Shown here: positions 1-7,067 of the stretch, piece by piece
Layout of the letters: every line of letters starts with the position of its first letter
How positions within the stretch are numbered: position 1 is the stretch's first letter
Source: Comamonadaceae bacterium
GTDB taxonomy: Bacteria; Pseudomonadota; Gammaproteobacteria; Burkholderiales; Burkholderiaceae_C
Direction of reading: 5' to 3'
DNA length: 10,465 nt
NCBI GenBank assembly: GCA_947460165.1
Contig: CANHKH010000075.1
Location: 1 to 10,465, forward strand
Translations under genes and position numbers: made by a program
The notes under the pieces: model-generated
Seen by the model: only the letters and a program-made list of their open reading frames with translations
Told to the model about the DNA's origin: nothing
Databases searched by the model: none

Positions 1-677
1 GGGTGGAACATGAGGTTGTTGAGCTTGAAGTCGCCGTGCGTGAGCCGGGTCTCGTTGTCGCTGCCAGCGGGCAGGTGCGCGGCCAGCCAAGCCAGCAGCT
101 CGTCAATGGCGGGGTTCTCGCGCGTTTTGGACAGCGCCCACTGCTGGGTCCAGCGGCCCAGTTGGCGCTCAAAGTAATTGCCGGGTTTGCCAAAGCTGGC
201 CAGGCCCAGGGCCTCAGGGTCCAGGCTGTGGAGCACGGCCAGGGTCTCGGCCATGGCCAGGTAGATGGCGCGCCGTTGGTCGGGGGCCATGTCGGGCAGC
301 GCGTTGTCGTTGAAGACGCGGCCTTCGACGCGCTCCATCACATAAAAAGCCGTGCCCAGCACGTCGGGCTCTGGGTGCAAGAGCAGCATGGGCGGCACGG
401 GCAAGGCGCTGGCGGCCAGGGCCTGCATGACGCGAAATTCCCGGTCCACCGCGTGGGCCGAGGGCAGCACCGCGCCTGCGGGCTTTTTGCGCAGCACCAG
501 GCGACGATTGTCAAAACTGACGAAAAACGTGGGGTTGGACTGCCCGCCGCTGATGGCCTGCAGCTGCATGGGCCCATGCAAGTGCAGGCGCTGGCGCAAA
601 AAAGCTTCCAGGCGCTCTGGCTCAAAGCCCCAGGCCGCCACGGGGGCAGCGCGGCTTGCCGCCAAGCCCAAGCTCAT
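1..677 (-). CDS. Phosphotransferase family protein, ACAD10/11 kinase type (C-terminus beyond the window)
   Basis: Translating the minus strand from the ATG at 677 gives 225 open codons that run off the left edge. The protein has the aminoglycoside-phosphotransferase (APH) fold pattern: a nucleotide-loop-like GGQSNPTF (residues 44-51), basic LRKKPAG (62-68), the family block LPSAHAVDREFRVMQAL (71-87), FYVMERVEGRVF (111-122), and the catalytic loop HGDFKLNN (214-221), with H214, D216 and N221 matching the HxDxxxxN kinase motif. These blocks are those of the kinase domain of ACAD10/ACAD11 and of bacterial 'phosphotransferase family' proteins found beside acyl-CoA dehydrogenases, not of antibiotic-modifying enzymes. 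In that family the kinase phosphorylates the hydroxyl of a 4-hydroxyacyl-CoA; applying this here is inference. By family length, roughly 110-130 residues, including the Mg-binding DxD/E region, are missing. The start overlaps the upstream SDR stop by ATGA. No good ribosome site is seen, so translational coupling is likely. Confidence 0.9.
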   Translation of the reverse strand, partial: MSLGLAASRAAPVAAWGFEPERLEAFLRQRLHLHGPMQLQAISGGQSNPTFFVSFDNRRLVLRKKPAGAVLPSAHAVDREFRVMQALAASALPVPPMLLLHPEPDVLGTAFYVMERVEGRVFNDNALPDMAPDQRRAIYLAMAETLAVLHSLDPEALGLASFGKPGNYFERQLGRWTQQWALSKTRENPAIDELLAWLAAHLPAGSDNETRLTHGDFKLNNLMFH

Positions 678-1486
678 GTCGAAGCTGCAGGCACTTGCGA
701 CAGCGCTGGGGTGGCGCCCGCGGCCGAAGGCGGTTTGCCCAGCATGAAGCCGCCATCCACCACGATTTGCTGGCCGGTGACCATGGAGCCGGGCTCGAGC
801 AGCCACACCACGGCGCTGGCGATTTGCTCGGGGGTGCTGATGCAGCCCAAGAGCGAGTTGGCCGAGTACTGGCCCTTGACACGCTCGTAGGCCTCGTCGC
901 CCAGGCCGCCGCGCATCCAGCGCCCTTCAATCATGCCGGGCAGCACCGCATTGACGCGCACGCGCGGCGCCAGGTTGCGCGCCAGGCCCACGGTCAAGAT
1001 GTTGAGCGCGGCCTTGGACATCACGTAGGGAAACGAGGAGCCGCTGCCGGTTTGCCCGGCAATGGACGACACATTGACGATGGCGCTGCCTTCGCCCATG
1101 TGGCGGGCAGCGGCGCGGGCCATTTGAAAGGGGCCGACGGCGTTGACACCATAGACCCGTAAAAAGTCCTCGGCCTGCACGCCGTCCAGGTTGGCCATGG
1201 GCACAAACTGCGTGGTGGCCGCGCAGTTGACCAGGTTGTCTATGCGGCCAAAGTGGGCCATGGCCGCGTCGGCCAGGGCTTGGCAGTCGGCGTCGCTGGC
1301 CACATCGCCTTGCACGGCCAGTGCCTGGCCGCCTGCGGCTTGGCAGGCTTGGACCACGGCGTCTGCCAAGTCGCGGTTGCGGCTGTAGTTGATCAGCAGG
1401 GCCTGGCCTTGGCGGGCCAGTTGCAAGGCCACGGCCTCGCCCACGCCGCCTGAGCCTCCGGTGATGATGGTCACGCGCTGGGTCAT
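674..1486 (-). CDS. SDR family oxidoreductase
   Basis: A 270-residue classical short-chain dehydrogenase/reductase, of normal length for the family. Visible motifs are the cofactor loop TGGSGGVG (9-16), D61 of the adenine-contacting GDV, NCAA (87-90, in place of the usual NNAG), N115, the catalytic S141 in NVSS, and YVMSK with Y154 and K158; the 13-residue Ser-Tyr spacing is canonical. The C-terminal region has the usual VRVNAVLPG and VDGG elements. It should oxidise or reduce a hydroxyl/keto group using NAD(P)(H). The substrate cannot be read from the sequence, but its position between a CoA-ligase operon and a hydroxyacyl-type kinase suggests a keto/hydroxyacyl-CoA (inference). The frame stays open upstream to 1696, but the ATG at 1486 is chosen because it begins directly before the Rossmann strand, is preceded by an AAAGG at 1497-1501, and avoids overlapping the MDR gene. 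The stop overlaps the next start by ATGA. Confidence 0.93.
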   Translation of the reverse strand: MTQRVTIITGGSGGVGEAVALQLARQGQALLINYSRNRDLADAVVQACQAAGGQALAVQGDVASDADCQALADAAMAHFGRIDNLVNCAATTQFVPMANLDGVQAEDFLRVYGVNAVGPFQMARAAARHMGEGSAIVNVSSIAGQTGSGSSFPYVMSKAALNILTVGLARNLAPRVRVNAVLPGMIEGRWMRGGLGDEAYERVKGQYSANSLLGCISTPEQIASAVVWLLEPGSMVTGQQIVVDGGFMLGKPPSAAGATPALSQVPAAST

Positions 1487-1509
1487 GGACTGTTTACCTT
1501 TATGAATAA

Positions 1510-2484
1510 TCAAGGCAAAACGATGAGCTTGCCTTGGGCCCGGCGCTCGGCCAGGGCGGCAATGGCTTGCGGGGCGTCTTGCAGGGTGTAGCGGCCAGAA
1601 ATCAAGGGGTGAATGCGCTTGTCGCGGTACATCGCCACCAAATCGTGCAGGTCTTGCGCGGCAGCCGCCGGCTCGCGGCGGATAAAGTCGCCCCAAAACA
1701 CGCCGACGATGGCGCAGCCCTTGAGCAGCACCAGGTTGAGCGGCAGGCGGGGGATTTGCCCGTCGGTAAAGCCCACCACCAAATAGCGGCCGCGCCAGGC
1801 CATGGAGCGCAGGGCCAGTTCAGCCAAGTCGCCGCCCACCGGGTCCATCACCACGTCCACGCCCTGCCCGCCCGTCAGGCGCTTGAGCTCGTCGCGCAAG
1901 TTTTGTTCACGGTAGTTGATGCACTCGTCGGCGCCCAGGCGGCGGCACAGGTCCAGCTTGTCGGCCGTGGAAGCGGCTGCAATCACGCGCGCGCCCATGG
2001 CCTTGGCCAGCTCAATGGTGGCCGTGCCTATGCCGCCCGCCGCCCCCAGCACCAGCACGGTTTGGCCGGCTTGCACATTGGCCCGGTCGCGCAGCGCGTG
2101 CAAACAGGTGCCGTAGGTCAAAAGCAAAGCACCGGCCACCTCGTAAGGCATGCCCTCGGGCAGTGCAAACAACTGCTCTTCGCGCACCCGCACCTGCTCG
2201 GCAAAGCCGCCCCAAATGGTCAGTGCAATGGCCGCGTCGCCCACCTTGAAGCGGGTGACGCCCTCGCCCACGGCCAGCACCTCGCCGGCCGACTCGCCCC
2301 CGGGCGAGAACGGCGGCGTGGGCTTGAACTGGTAGAGGTTTTGCACAATGAGCGCATCGGGGAAATTCACCCCGGCCGCGCGCACGCGCAGCACCACCTC
2401 GCCGGGGCCGGGGACCAGGTCGGGCATGTCCTCCACGCGCAACTGGTCAATGGGGCCGAAGGCGTGGCAAATCAAAGCTTTCAT
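1510..2484 (-). CDS. MDR-superfamily NADPH:quinone oxidoreductase-like protein
   Basis: A 324-residue medium-chain dehydrogenase/reductase, the usual length for quinone oxidoreductases. The N-terminal GroES-like half carries RAAGVNFPDALI (35-46) and PGGESAGEVLAVG (61-73). The nucleotide-binding Rossmann half starts with VLVLGAAGGIGTATIELA (143-160), followed by LGADECINY (183-191) and DVVMDPVGG (210-218). The cysteine/histidine ligands of zinc alcohol dehydrogenases are absent, so it is the zinc-free QOR/enoyl-reductase type. Members reduce quinones, 2-alkenals or enoyl thioesters with NADPH; in this operon an enoyl-CoA or enone reduction is plausible but not shown. The ATG at 2484 is preferred (GGAAG at 2489-2493) over an in-frame TTG at 2502, because the family begins MKA(L/I). 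It follows the MaoC gene after a 42-base gap, and the SDR starts 23 bases beyond its stop. Confidence 0.92.
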   Translation of the reverse strand: MKALICHAFGPIDQLRVEDMPDLVPGPGEVVLRVRAAGVNFPDALIVQNLYQFKPTPPFSPGGESAGEVLAVGEGVTRFKVGDAAIALTIWGGFAEQVRVREEQLFALPEGMPYEVAGALLLTYGTCLHALRDRANVQAGQTVLVLGAAGGIGTATIELAKAMGARVIAAASTADKLDLCRRLGADECINYREQNLRDELKRLTGGQGVDVVMDPVGGDLAELALRSMAWRGRYLVVGFTDGQIPRLPLNLVLLKGCAIVGVFWGDFIRREPAAAAQDLHDLVAMYRDKRIHPLISGRYTLQDAPQAIAALAERRAQGKLIVLP

Positions 2485-2526
2485 GGGGCTTCCAACATTC
2501 AAAAAAGGAAAATGACAGCACAGGCT
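2485..2526 (-). other. 42-base intergenic gap between the MaoC and MDR genes
   Basis: This is the largest gap in the window. On the transcribed strand it contains a pyrimidine run (CATTTTCCTTTTTTG) and a GGAAG ahead of the MDR start. I see no convincing -35/-10 pair and no stem followed by a terminal U-run, so it looks like a simple spacer carrying the ribosome site. Confidence 0.5.
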
Positions 2527-3024
2527 TTAAACGACAGGCGCTGTGAAGTACTGGCGAATCACGGACTCGGCGACCAAGGCGGGGCGCTCTTGGCCCTCGA
2601 CCTCCAAGGTCACGGCAAAGGTCAGTTGCACGCCGCCGGCAATGTCGTCCAGCCGGGCCAGCACAAAGCGCCCGCGCAAGCGGCTGCCCGCCACCACCGG
2701 GCTGGTGAAGCGCACCTTGTTGAGGCCGTAGTTCAAACCCATGTCGCAAAAGGGCAGGCTCACATGCTTGGCGTAAAACTGGCCCAAGAGCGAGAGCGTG
2801 AGAAAGCCGTGCGCAATGGTGTTGCCGTAGGGCGACTCTTTTTGGGCGCGCGCCACGTCCACGTGTATCCACTGAAAGTCGCCACTGGCCTCGGCAAACA
2901 AGTCGATGTGGCGCTGAGAAAGCTGCACCCAGTCGGTGACAAACACCTCTTGGCCGGCCAGGGTGCGAAGCTCTTCCAGTGAGTTGACAAAGCTGCCTGC
3001 GTCCAGCGATTGGGGGGTGCTCAT
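2527..3024 (-). CDS. MaoC family dehydratase / (R)-specific enoyl-CoA hydratase-like
   Basis: A 165-residue single hot-dog-fold protein of the MaoC/NodN type. The hydratase motif appears as ASGDFQWIHVD (46-56), with candidate catalytic D49 and H54 in the same five-residue spacing as the Asp/His pair of PhaJ-type R-hydratases. It is followed by GNTIAHGFLTLSLLGQF (67-83), the active-site helix typical of this family. It probably adds water reversibly across a trans-2-enoyl-CoA, giving a 3-hydroxyacyl-CoA. Its start overlaps the stop of the acyl-CoA ligase by ATGA, and a GGAG lies at 3033-3036, eight bases upstream of the ATG. The coupling to the ligase suggests action on a thioester that the ligase makes. 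A thioesterase role is unlikely because the hydratase motif is intact. Confidence 0.92.
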   Translation of the reverse strand: MSTPQSLDAGSFVNSLEELRTLAGQEVFVTDWVQLSQRHIDLFAEASGDFQWIHVDVARAQKESPYGNTIAHGFLTLSLLGQFYAKHVSLPFCDMGLNYGLNKVRFTSPVVAGSRLRGRFVLARLDDIAGGVQLTFAVTLEVEGQERPALVAESVIRQYFTAPVV

Positions 3025-4673
3025 GGGCGTTTCTCCAGCACAGGGGGGAAGGCGGCAGCCACCTCGTCGCGCATCTCGCGCTTGAGCAGCTTGCCGTTGG
3101 CGTTGCGCGGCAACGGTGTCTGGCGCAGGCTGAGTGATTCGGGCACTTTGTAGTCCGACAAGCGGCTGGCACAGTGCTGGGCCATCTCGGCCTCCAGCGC
3201 TGCGCTGGGCGTGTGTTCAGGCTTGAGGCCGACAAAGGCATGCACCCGCTCGCCGAGCACCGGGCAGGGCTTGGCCACCACTGCGCATTCGGCCACGGCG
3301 GGGTGCTCGTAGAGGGCATTTTCCACCTCTATGGTGTAGATCTTCAGGCCACCCCGGTTGATCATGTCTTTTTTGCGGTCCATCACGCGCACATAGCCTT
3401 GCGCGTCTATGGTGCCCAAGTCGCCAGAGCGCCAATAGCCGCCCGTGATGTTGGCTTGCGTGGCCTCGGGGTTGCGCCAGTAGCCGCGGACCACATTGGG
3501 GCCTTTGATCCAGAGCTCGCCCAGCGTGCCTGCGGGCAGCTCGCGGCCGTCGTCGTCCATCACGCGCATGTCCACGCAGTGCAAGGGCTGGCCCACGGTG
3601 TCGTTGTGGGCGCGGGTTTGGCCAGGTGGCATGAGGGTGGCGGGCGAGGTGGTTTCGGTGGAGCCGTAGCAGTTCATCAGCGCCAGGCCGGGCAGCTTGC
3701 CTGCCAGCTCCACGATGGTGGCCACCGGCATGGGCGCGCCGCCGTAGCCGCCCACGCGCCAGGCGCGCAAGTCGTGCTCGCCAAAGCGCGCGTCCATCAG
3801 GCACAGCTTGTACATGGCCGGCACCATCAGGCTGTGCGTGATGCGCTCGGCCGCCGCCAGGGCCAGGTAATCGGCGGCCTTGAAGGCGGGCATGATGACC
3901 ATCTTGCCGCCGCAATGCACAAAGGTGGTGGCCAGCGCCACCAGGCCGGTGACGTGGCTGAGCGGCACGGCCGCCACGGTGGCGTCGTCTGGCCCCAAGC
4001 CCATGGCCACCTGATAGTGCAAGCAAGAATGCACAATGCCCAAGTGGCTGAGCATGGCGCCTTTGGGCCGACCTGTGGTGCCCGAGGTGTAGAGGATGAC
4101 GGCGGTGTCTTGCTCATGCACAGGGGCCACAGGAATGTCTTGCGCCAAGGACTGCTCTGTATACAAGCGGCTGCCTGCGGCCAAGGGGCCCTGGCCCACC
4201 TGCCAACGTTCGCGCAAGGCGGGTGCGGCCTCGGGCGCAGGCAACAAGTTGGCCAGCTCGGCCTCGTGCACCAGCAGCACCGCGCCGCAGTGCTCCAACA
4301 TATAGGCCAAGCCAGGGGCTTGCTCGCGCACACTGAGCGGCACGCTGATGGCGCCCAGCCGGGCAGCCGCGAACAAGGTGACCACAAATTCAATGCGGTT
4401 GCCCAGCAGCAGGGCCACCCGGTCGCCGGCCTGCACACCCGCATGGGCCATGCCGGCGGCCAGCTCAGCCGAGGCGTGCAAGAGCTGGGCAAAGCTCAGG
4501 CGTTCGCTGCCGCAGACCAGCGCGCAGCGCTCAGCGTGCAACTCGGCGGCGGTGGCCAGCAGCTGGTGCAAGCTGCGCGGGCGCTGGGCAAAGCAAGCCT
4601 CGATGCGGTCGCCAAACACCTGCTCCAGCCGGGTGGCGCCCTGGGCGTGCCAAAAATTCTCGGGCTGGCTCAC
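3021..4673 (-). CDS. AMP-dependent acyl-CoA ligase/synthetase (ANL superfamily)
   Basis: A 550-residue, full-length adenylate-forming enzyme that should activate a carboxylic acid to its acyl-CoA through an acyl-AMP intermediate. The core motifs are in order: P-loop YTSGTTGRPKGA (195-206), YGSTE (336-340), YWRSGDLG with D418 (413-420), the hinge region DRKKDMINRGGLKIY (432-446), and PRNANGK with the adenylation lysine K528 (522-528). The hinge has KIYTIEVEN where many relatives have NIYPxEVE. Substrate cannot be predicted; overall it resembles medium-chain or branched acyl/aryl-CoA ligases. The start is a GTG overlapping the upstream stop (GTGA), with GGAG at 4682-4685 eight bases upstream. 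It sits between the AtuA-related gene and MaoC, so it probably supplies the CoA ester used by the rest of the operon. Confidence 0.94.
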   Translation of the reverse strand: MSQPENFWHAQGATRLEQVFGDRIEACFAQRPRSLHQLLATAAELHAERCALVCGSERLSFAQLLHASAELAAGMAHAGVQAGDRVALLLGNRIEFVVTLFAAARLGAISVPLSVREQAPGLAYMLEHCGAVLLVHEAELANLLPAPEAAPALRERWQVGQGPLAAGSRLYTEQSLAQDIPVAPVHEQDTAVILYTSGTTGRPKGAMLSHLGIVHSCLHYQVAMGLGPDDATVAAVPLSHVTGLVALATTFVHCGGKMVIMPAFKAADYLALAAAERITHSLMVPAMYKLCLMDARFGEHDLRAWRVGGYGGAPMPVATIVELAGKLPGLALMNCYGSTETTSPATLMPPGQTRAHNDTVGQPLHCVDMRVMDDDGRELPAGTLGELWIKGPNVVRGYWRNPEATQANITGGYWRSGDLGTIDAQGYVRVMDRKKDMINRGGLKIYTIEVENALYEHPAVAECAVVAKPCPVLGERVHAFVGLKPEHTPSAALEAEMAQHCASRLSDYKVPESLSLRQTPLPRNANGKLLKREMRDEVAAAFPPVLEKRP

Positions 4674-5032
4674 GGCTTGGGCTCCACGTCTTGCGGGAAA
4701 CGCAGGCGCGGCTGGCCTTGGGCGTCGCTGTCCAGTTCAATGTCCAGCAGCAGCCAAATGGCCGCTTTTTGCCAATGCAGGCCTGGCCTGAGCGAGGCAT
4801 ACACCCCACCCGGCAAGGCCTGGGGCAAGACAAACTTCAAGGCCATGAGGCCAGGCAGCTCGTAGCGCTGCACCGGCCCGGGCACCACCCGGCTGAGCAG
4901 GGGCGCCAGGCGCTCGGGCGTGAGCGCCAGGCTCAGCAGCGTGTAGGCCTTGGCATCGCGCGCCACCAAGGTGAGGTCCAGCATGTCGCCCTTGTCGCCG
5001 GCGCGGCCGGCTGCGATGTCGCCCACTCTCAT
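4670..5032 (-). CDS. AtuA-related small protein (AtuA C-terminal ferredoxin-like-fold type)
   Basis: A 120-residue protein matching the small 'AtuA-related' domain that accompanies DUF1446 proteins, either as a separate gene as here or fused in some homologues. Recognisable blocks are the N-terminal GRAGDKGD (9-16) and RYELPGLMALKFVL (56-69), then GGVYASLRPG (75-84) and a hydrophobic strand AIWLLLDIEL (91-100). Its biochemical role is not established; pairing implies a complex with the AtuA-family protein (inference). An in-frame TTG at 5044 would add four residues, but the ATG at 5032 is chosen because GGAG (5039-5042) lies six bases upstream and the protein then starts at the conserved MRVGDIA. 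The start overlaps the AtuA stop by ATGA. The tail after residue 101 is polar and variable-looking. No transmembrane segment or signal peptide is evident. Confidence 0.82.
   Translation of the reverse strand: MRVGDIAAGRAGDKGDMLDLTLVARDAKAYTLLSLALTPERLAPLLSRVVPGPVQRYELPGLMALKFVLPQALPGGVYASLRPGLHWQKAAIWLLLDIELDSDAQGQPRLRFPQDVEPKP
4682..4685 (-). promoter_or_regulatory. Ribosome binding site of the acyl-CoA ligase
   Basis: GGAG on the minus strand, eight bases before the GTG at 4673. It supports the GTG as a genuine start in a GTGA overlap with the upstream stop. Confidence 0.65.
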
Positions 5033-6351
5033 GAGGTGCTCCAAACCAAGTGCGTGGGCACCTCTAAGGGTGCGATATAGCCGTCCAAAATCTCAATGCG
5101 GGGGCGCTTTTCGCTGCGCACGCTGCTTCCACCGGCCGGGCCGGACAAGGTCATGGCGTAGACCTCGTCTTCAATGGCCTGGGCCGCCTCGGCGTCCGCG
5201 CAGCGGGCCGAGACATGCACACGCAGTTCGGGCAGCGCGCCATGCAGGCGCTGCGAGCCCGCGCCCAGCACCGAGTTCACGCCCACCAGATCCACGCTCA
5301 CGTCTTCTTCGCCCCAGGCCGCCAAGCGCAGGCGCAAAGCGCGGGCCATGAGCTCGCCGCGCTCGTGCGCACCCGCGCCGGCCAGCGTAATTTCGCAGTC
5401 CATGATGAAACCGGGCTTGTCCACGAAACCGGCCACCTTGAGCGTGGGCGGCGGCCCTTTGGAGCGCACGCCGCTCATGCGCACGCGCTGCTCGCCCACT
5501 TGTTCAAAGCGCACGCCGCTGAAGTCCACCACCAGATCGGGTGTGGCGTAGTGTGACGGGTCGTGCACCTCGTAGAGCAGCTGCAACGTGCAGGTCATGG
5601 CGTCCACAATGCCGGGCGCGCCCGGGGCCACGCCAATTTCGGCCGACCCATCGGCGGCAATGCGCGCCAGCGGGTAGCCCAGCTGGGCGTACTGCTCGGC
5701 CGTCAACGGCGGGCGGCCCAGCCCGGCAATGGGCTCGTAGTTGCCGCCCGTGAGCTGACCGCCGCATTCGAGCAAATGGCCCACGCCTATGGCCCCAGCC
5801 AGGGCATGTTCACCGGGCTGCAAGCGGTCGCGGGCCACGGCTGAAAAGAGAGCTGAGTCGGCCACCCGGCCGGTCACCACCACGTCGGCGCCTTGGGCCA
5901 GGGCGTCGGCCAGCGGGTGGCAGCCCAGGTAGGCGTGGGCGCCCAGCAAGGGCGCGTCGGGCTCGCGCACCCAGCGCACCTGGGCCTGGCGGGCCATCAC
6001 GTCGTCGCCCACGACCGCCGCCACGCGCAGGCCGTGGATGCCCAGTTCCCGGGCCAGGCGGGCAATGTACTCGCCTGCGGCCTGTGGGTTGGCCGCGCCA
6101 AAGTTAGAAACGATGCGGCAGCCCATCTCGCGGGCCAGCGGCAAGAGCGGCGTGAGCCTGCGCCTCAAGCGGGGGTCAAAGCCCGCTTGGGGGTTCTCTC
6201 GCCGGGCGCGCAAACCGGGCACCAAGGTACGCTCGGCCAGGCATTCGAGCACCACGGCGTCCACGCCCGCGCGGGCCAGCACCAAGGCCGGGTCTATCCG
6301 GTCGCCGGCAAAACCGGCGCCCCCACCCACCACACACACCGTATCAGTCAT
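5029..6351 (-). CDS. AtuA family protein (DUF1446, acyclic terpene utilization-like)
   Basis: A 440-residue DUF1446 protein, close to the usual size of the large AtuA domain. Conserved blocks are GGGAGFAGDRIDPA (9-22), NFGAANP (83-89), TGRVAD (160-165), HLLECGGQLTGG (192-203), LLYEVHDPSHYATPD (258-272) and GPAGGSS (404-410). The family is named for AtuA of the Pseudomonas citronellol/geraniol pathway, but no reaction has been assigned with confidence to it. The conserved glycine-rich N-terminus and acidic residues hint at a nucleotide, CoA or metal ligand (inference). The ATG at 6351 shares one base with the livF stop (TGATG), and a TTG one codon upstream is the alternative; no clear ribosome site is seen, so coupling to livF is likely. 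The small partner gene follows with an ATGA overlap. No carboxylase genes typical of atu clusters are in the window, so terpene catabolism should not be assumed. Confidence 0.87.
   Translation of the reverse strand: MTDTVCVVGGGAGFAGDRIDPALVLARAGVDAVVLECLAERTLVPGLRARRENPQAGFDPRLRRRLTPLLPLAREMGCRIVSNFGAANPQAAGEYIARLARELGIHGLRVAAVVGDDVMARQAQVRWVREPDAPLLGAHAYLGCHPLADALAQGADVVVTGRVADSALFSAVARDRLQPGEHALAGAIGVGHLLECGGQLTGGNYEPIAGLGRPPLTAEQYAQLGYPLARIAADGSAEIGVAPGAPGIVDAMTCTLQLLYEVHDPSHYATPDLVVDFSGVRFEQVGEQRVRMSGVRSKGPPPTLKVAGFVDKPGFIMDCEITLAGAGAHERGELMARALRLRLAAWGEEDVSVDLVGVNSVLGAGSQRLHGALPELRVHVSARCADAEAAQAIEDEVYAMTLSGPAGGSSVRSEKRPRIEILDGYIAPLEVPTHLVWSTS
5039..5042 (-). promoter_or_regulatory. Ribosome binding site deciding the AtuA-related start
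   Basis: GGAG on the minus strand, six bases before the ATG at 5032. It sits where the alternative TTG at 5044 would begin, so the TTG cannot use it; the ATG is preferred. Confidence 0.7.
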
Positions 6352-7067
6352 CAAAGGCCCATGTAAGAACGTTGCACATCGGGGTCGCGCAGCAGCTCCT
6401 GGCCGCTGCCCGTTTTGAGCAGCTGGCCGTGTTCAATGACATAGCCGCGCTGACACATCTGCAAAGCATTGCGCACATTTTGCTCGACCAGCAGCACCGA
6501 CAGCCCTTTTTTGGCGACCAGGTTGTTCACCAACTCAAACACCCGATCGATCATGATGGGTGCCAAACCCAGGGAGGGCTCGTCAAGCATGAGCAGCTGG
6601 GGCATGCCCATCATGGCGCGGGCCAGCGCGCACATTTGGCGCTCACCGCCTGACAAGCGCCCGGCCAGCTGGCCGCGCCTGTCGGCCAAGATGGGAAAGT
6701 ACTCCATCACCTCTTGCAAATTGGTCTTCATGTGGGCCCTGGCCTTGTCATGAAAAGCGCCCAACTCCAGGTTTTCAAGCACGGTCATGAAGGGAAACAG
6801 CCGCCCGCTCTCGGGCACCATGACCAGCCCCCGCCCGACTGCCGCATGGGCCGGCTGGGCGCTGACGTCCTCGCCATTGAAGGTGATGCTGCCGGACTGC
6901 GCCCTGAGGTGGCCGCTGATGGTCAGCAGCAGCGTGGTTTTGCCCGCGCCATTGGCGCCCACCACGGCCACGATTTCGCCGCGCTGGACCTGCAGGTCCA
7001 CGTCTTGCAAAACCGGCAATTCACCGTAGCCGGAACACACCCGGCTGACGTTCAGGATGGTGTCCAT
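6351..7067 (-). CDS. livF: Branched-chain-amino-acid-type ABC transporter ATP-binding protein LivF
   Basis: A 238-residue ABC ATPase with Walker A GANGAGKTT (37-45), Q-loop region VPESGRLFPFMTVLENL (84-100), signature LSGGERQ (138-144) and Walker B LLMLDEP (158-164) with the catalytic glutamate E163. The H-loop position reads LLVEQN, with glutamine in place of histidine, as is usual in LivF. It powers import together with LivG through the LivH/LivM channel on the cytoplasmic face. The substrate is unknown; family members move branched amino acids but also aromatic, dicarboxylic or other organic acids, and the catabolic context favours an organic acid (inference). The ATG at 7067 lies 16 bases inside the end of livG, with purine-rich GAGAGGGG at 7073-7080. 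Its stop overlaps the AtuA start. Confidence 0.95.
   Translation of the reverse strand: MDTILNVSRVCSGYGELPVLQDVDLQVQRGEIVAVVGANGAGKTTLLLTISGHLRAQSGSITFNGEDVSAQPAHAAVGRGLVMVPESGRLFPFMTVLENLELGAFHDKARAHMKTNLQEVMEYFPILADRRGQLAGRLSGGERQMCALARAMMGMPQLLMLDEPSLGLAPIMIDRVFELVNNLVAKKGLSVLLVEQNVRNALQMCQRGYVIEHGQLLKTGSGQELLRDPDVQRSYMGL

Noticed and set aside
1..677. Antibiotic-resistance aminoglycoside phosphotransferase
   Set aside because: The HGDxxxxN loop is shared by the whole APH fold, but the AHAVDREFRVM and FYVMERVEGRVF blocks and the operon context point to the ACAD10/11-type kinase group.
1487..1696. Longer SDR version starting at 1696
   Set aside because: The extra 70 residues are Arg/Pro/Ala-rich, overlap the MDR coding region and precede the Rossmann start; the ATG at 1486 fits the family.
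2513..2545. Inverted ACAGC/GCTGT arms around the MaoC stop as a possible terminator or operator
   Set aside because: Only five paired bases around a loop of about 20, partly inside coding sequence, and the pyrimidine run that follows is interrupted; too weak to call.
1534..2982. A 482-codon plus-strand open frame antisense to the MDR and MaoC genes
   Set aside because: Low-complexity antisense composition and two well-supported genes on the opposite strand; it also spans their intergenic gap without any start signal of its own.
3174..4865. A 563-codon open frame on the plus strand, antisense to the acyl-CoA ligase
   Set aside because: Its translation is rich in His, Gly, Gln and Ala with no domain pattern, as expected from the mirror of a GC-biased coding strand; the minus-strand ligase has all its family motifs.
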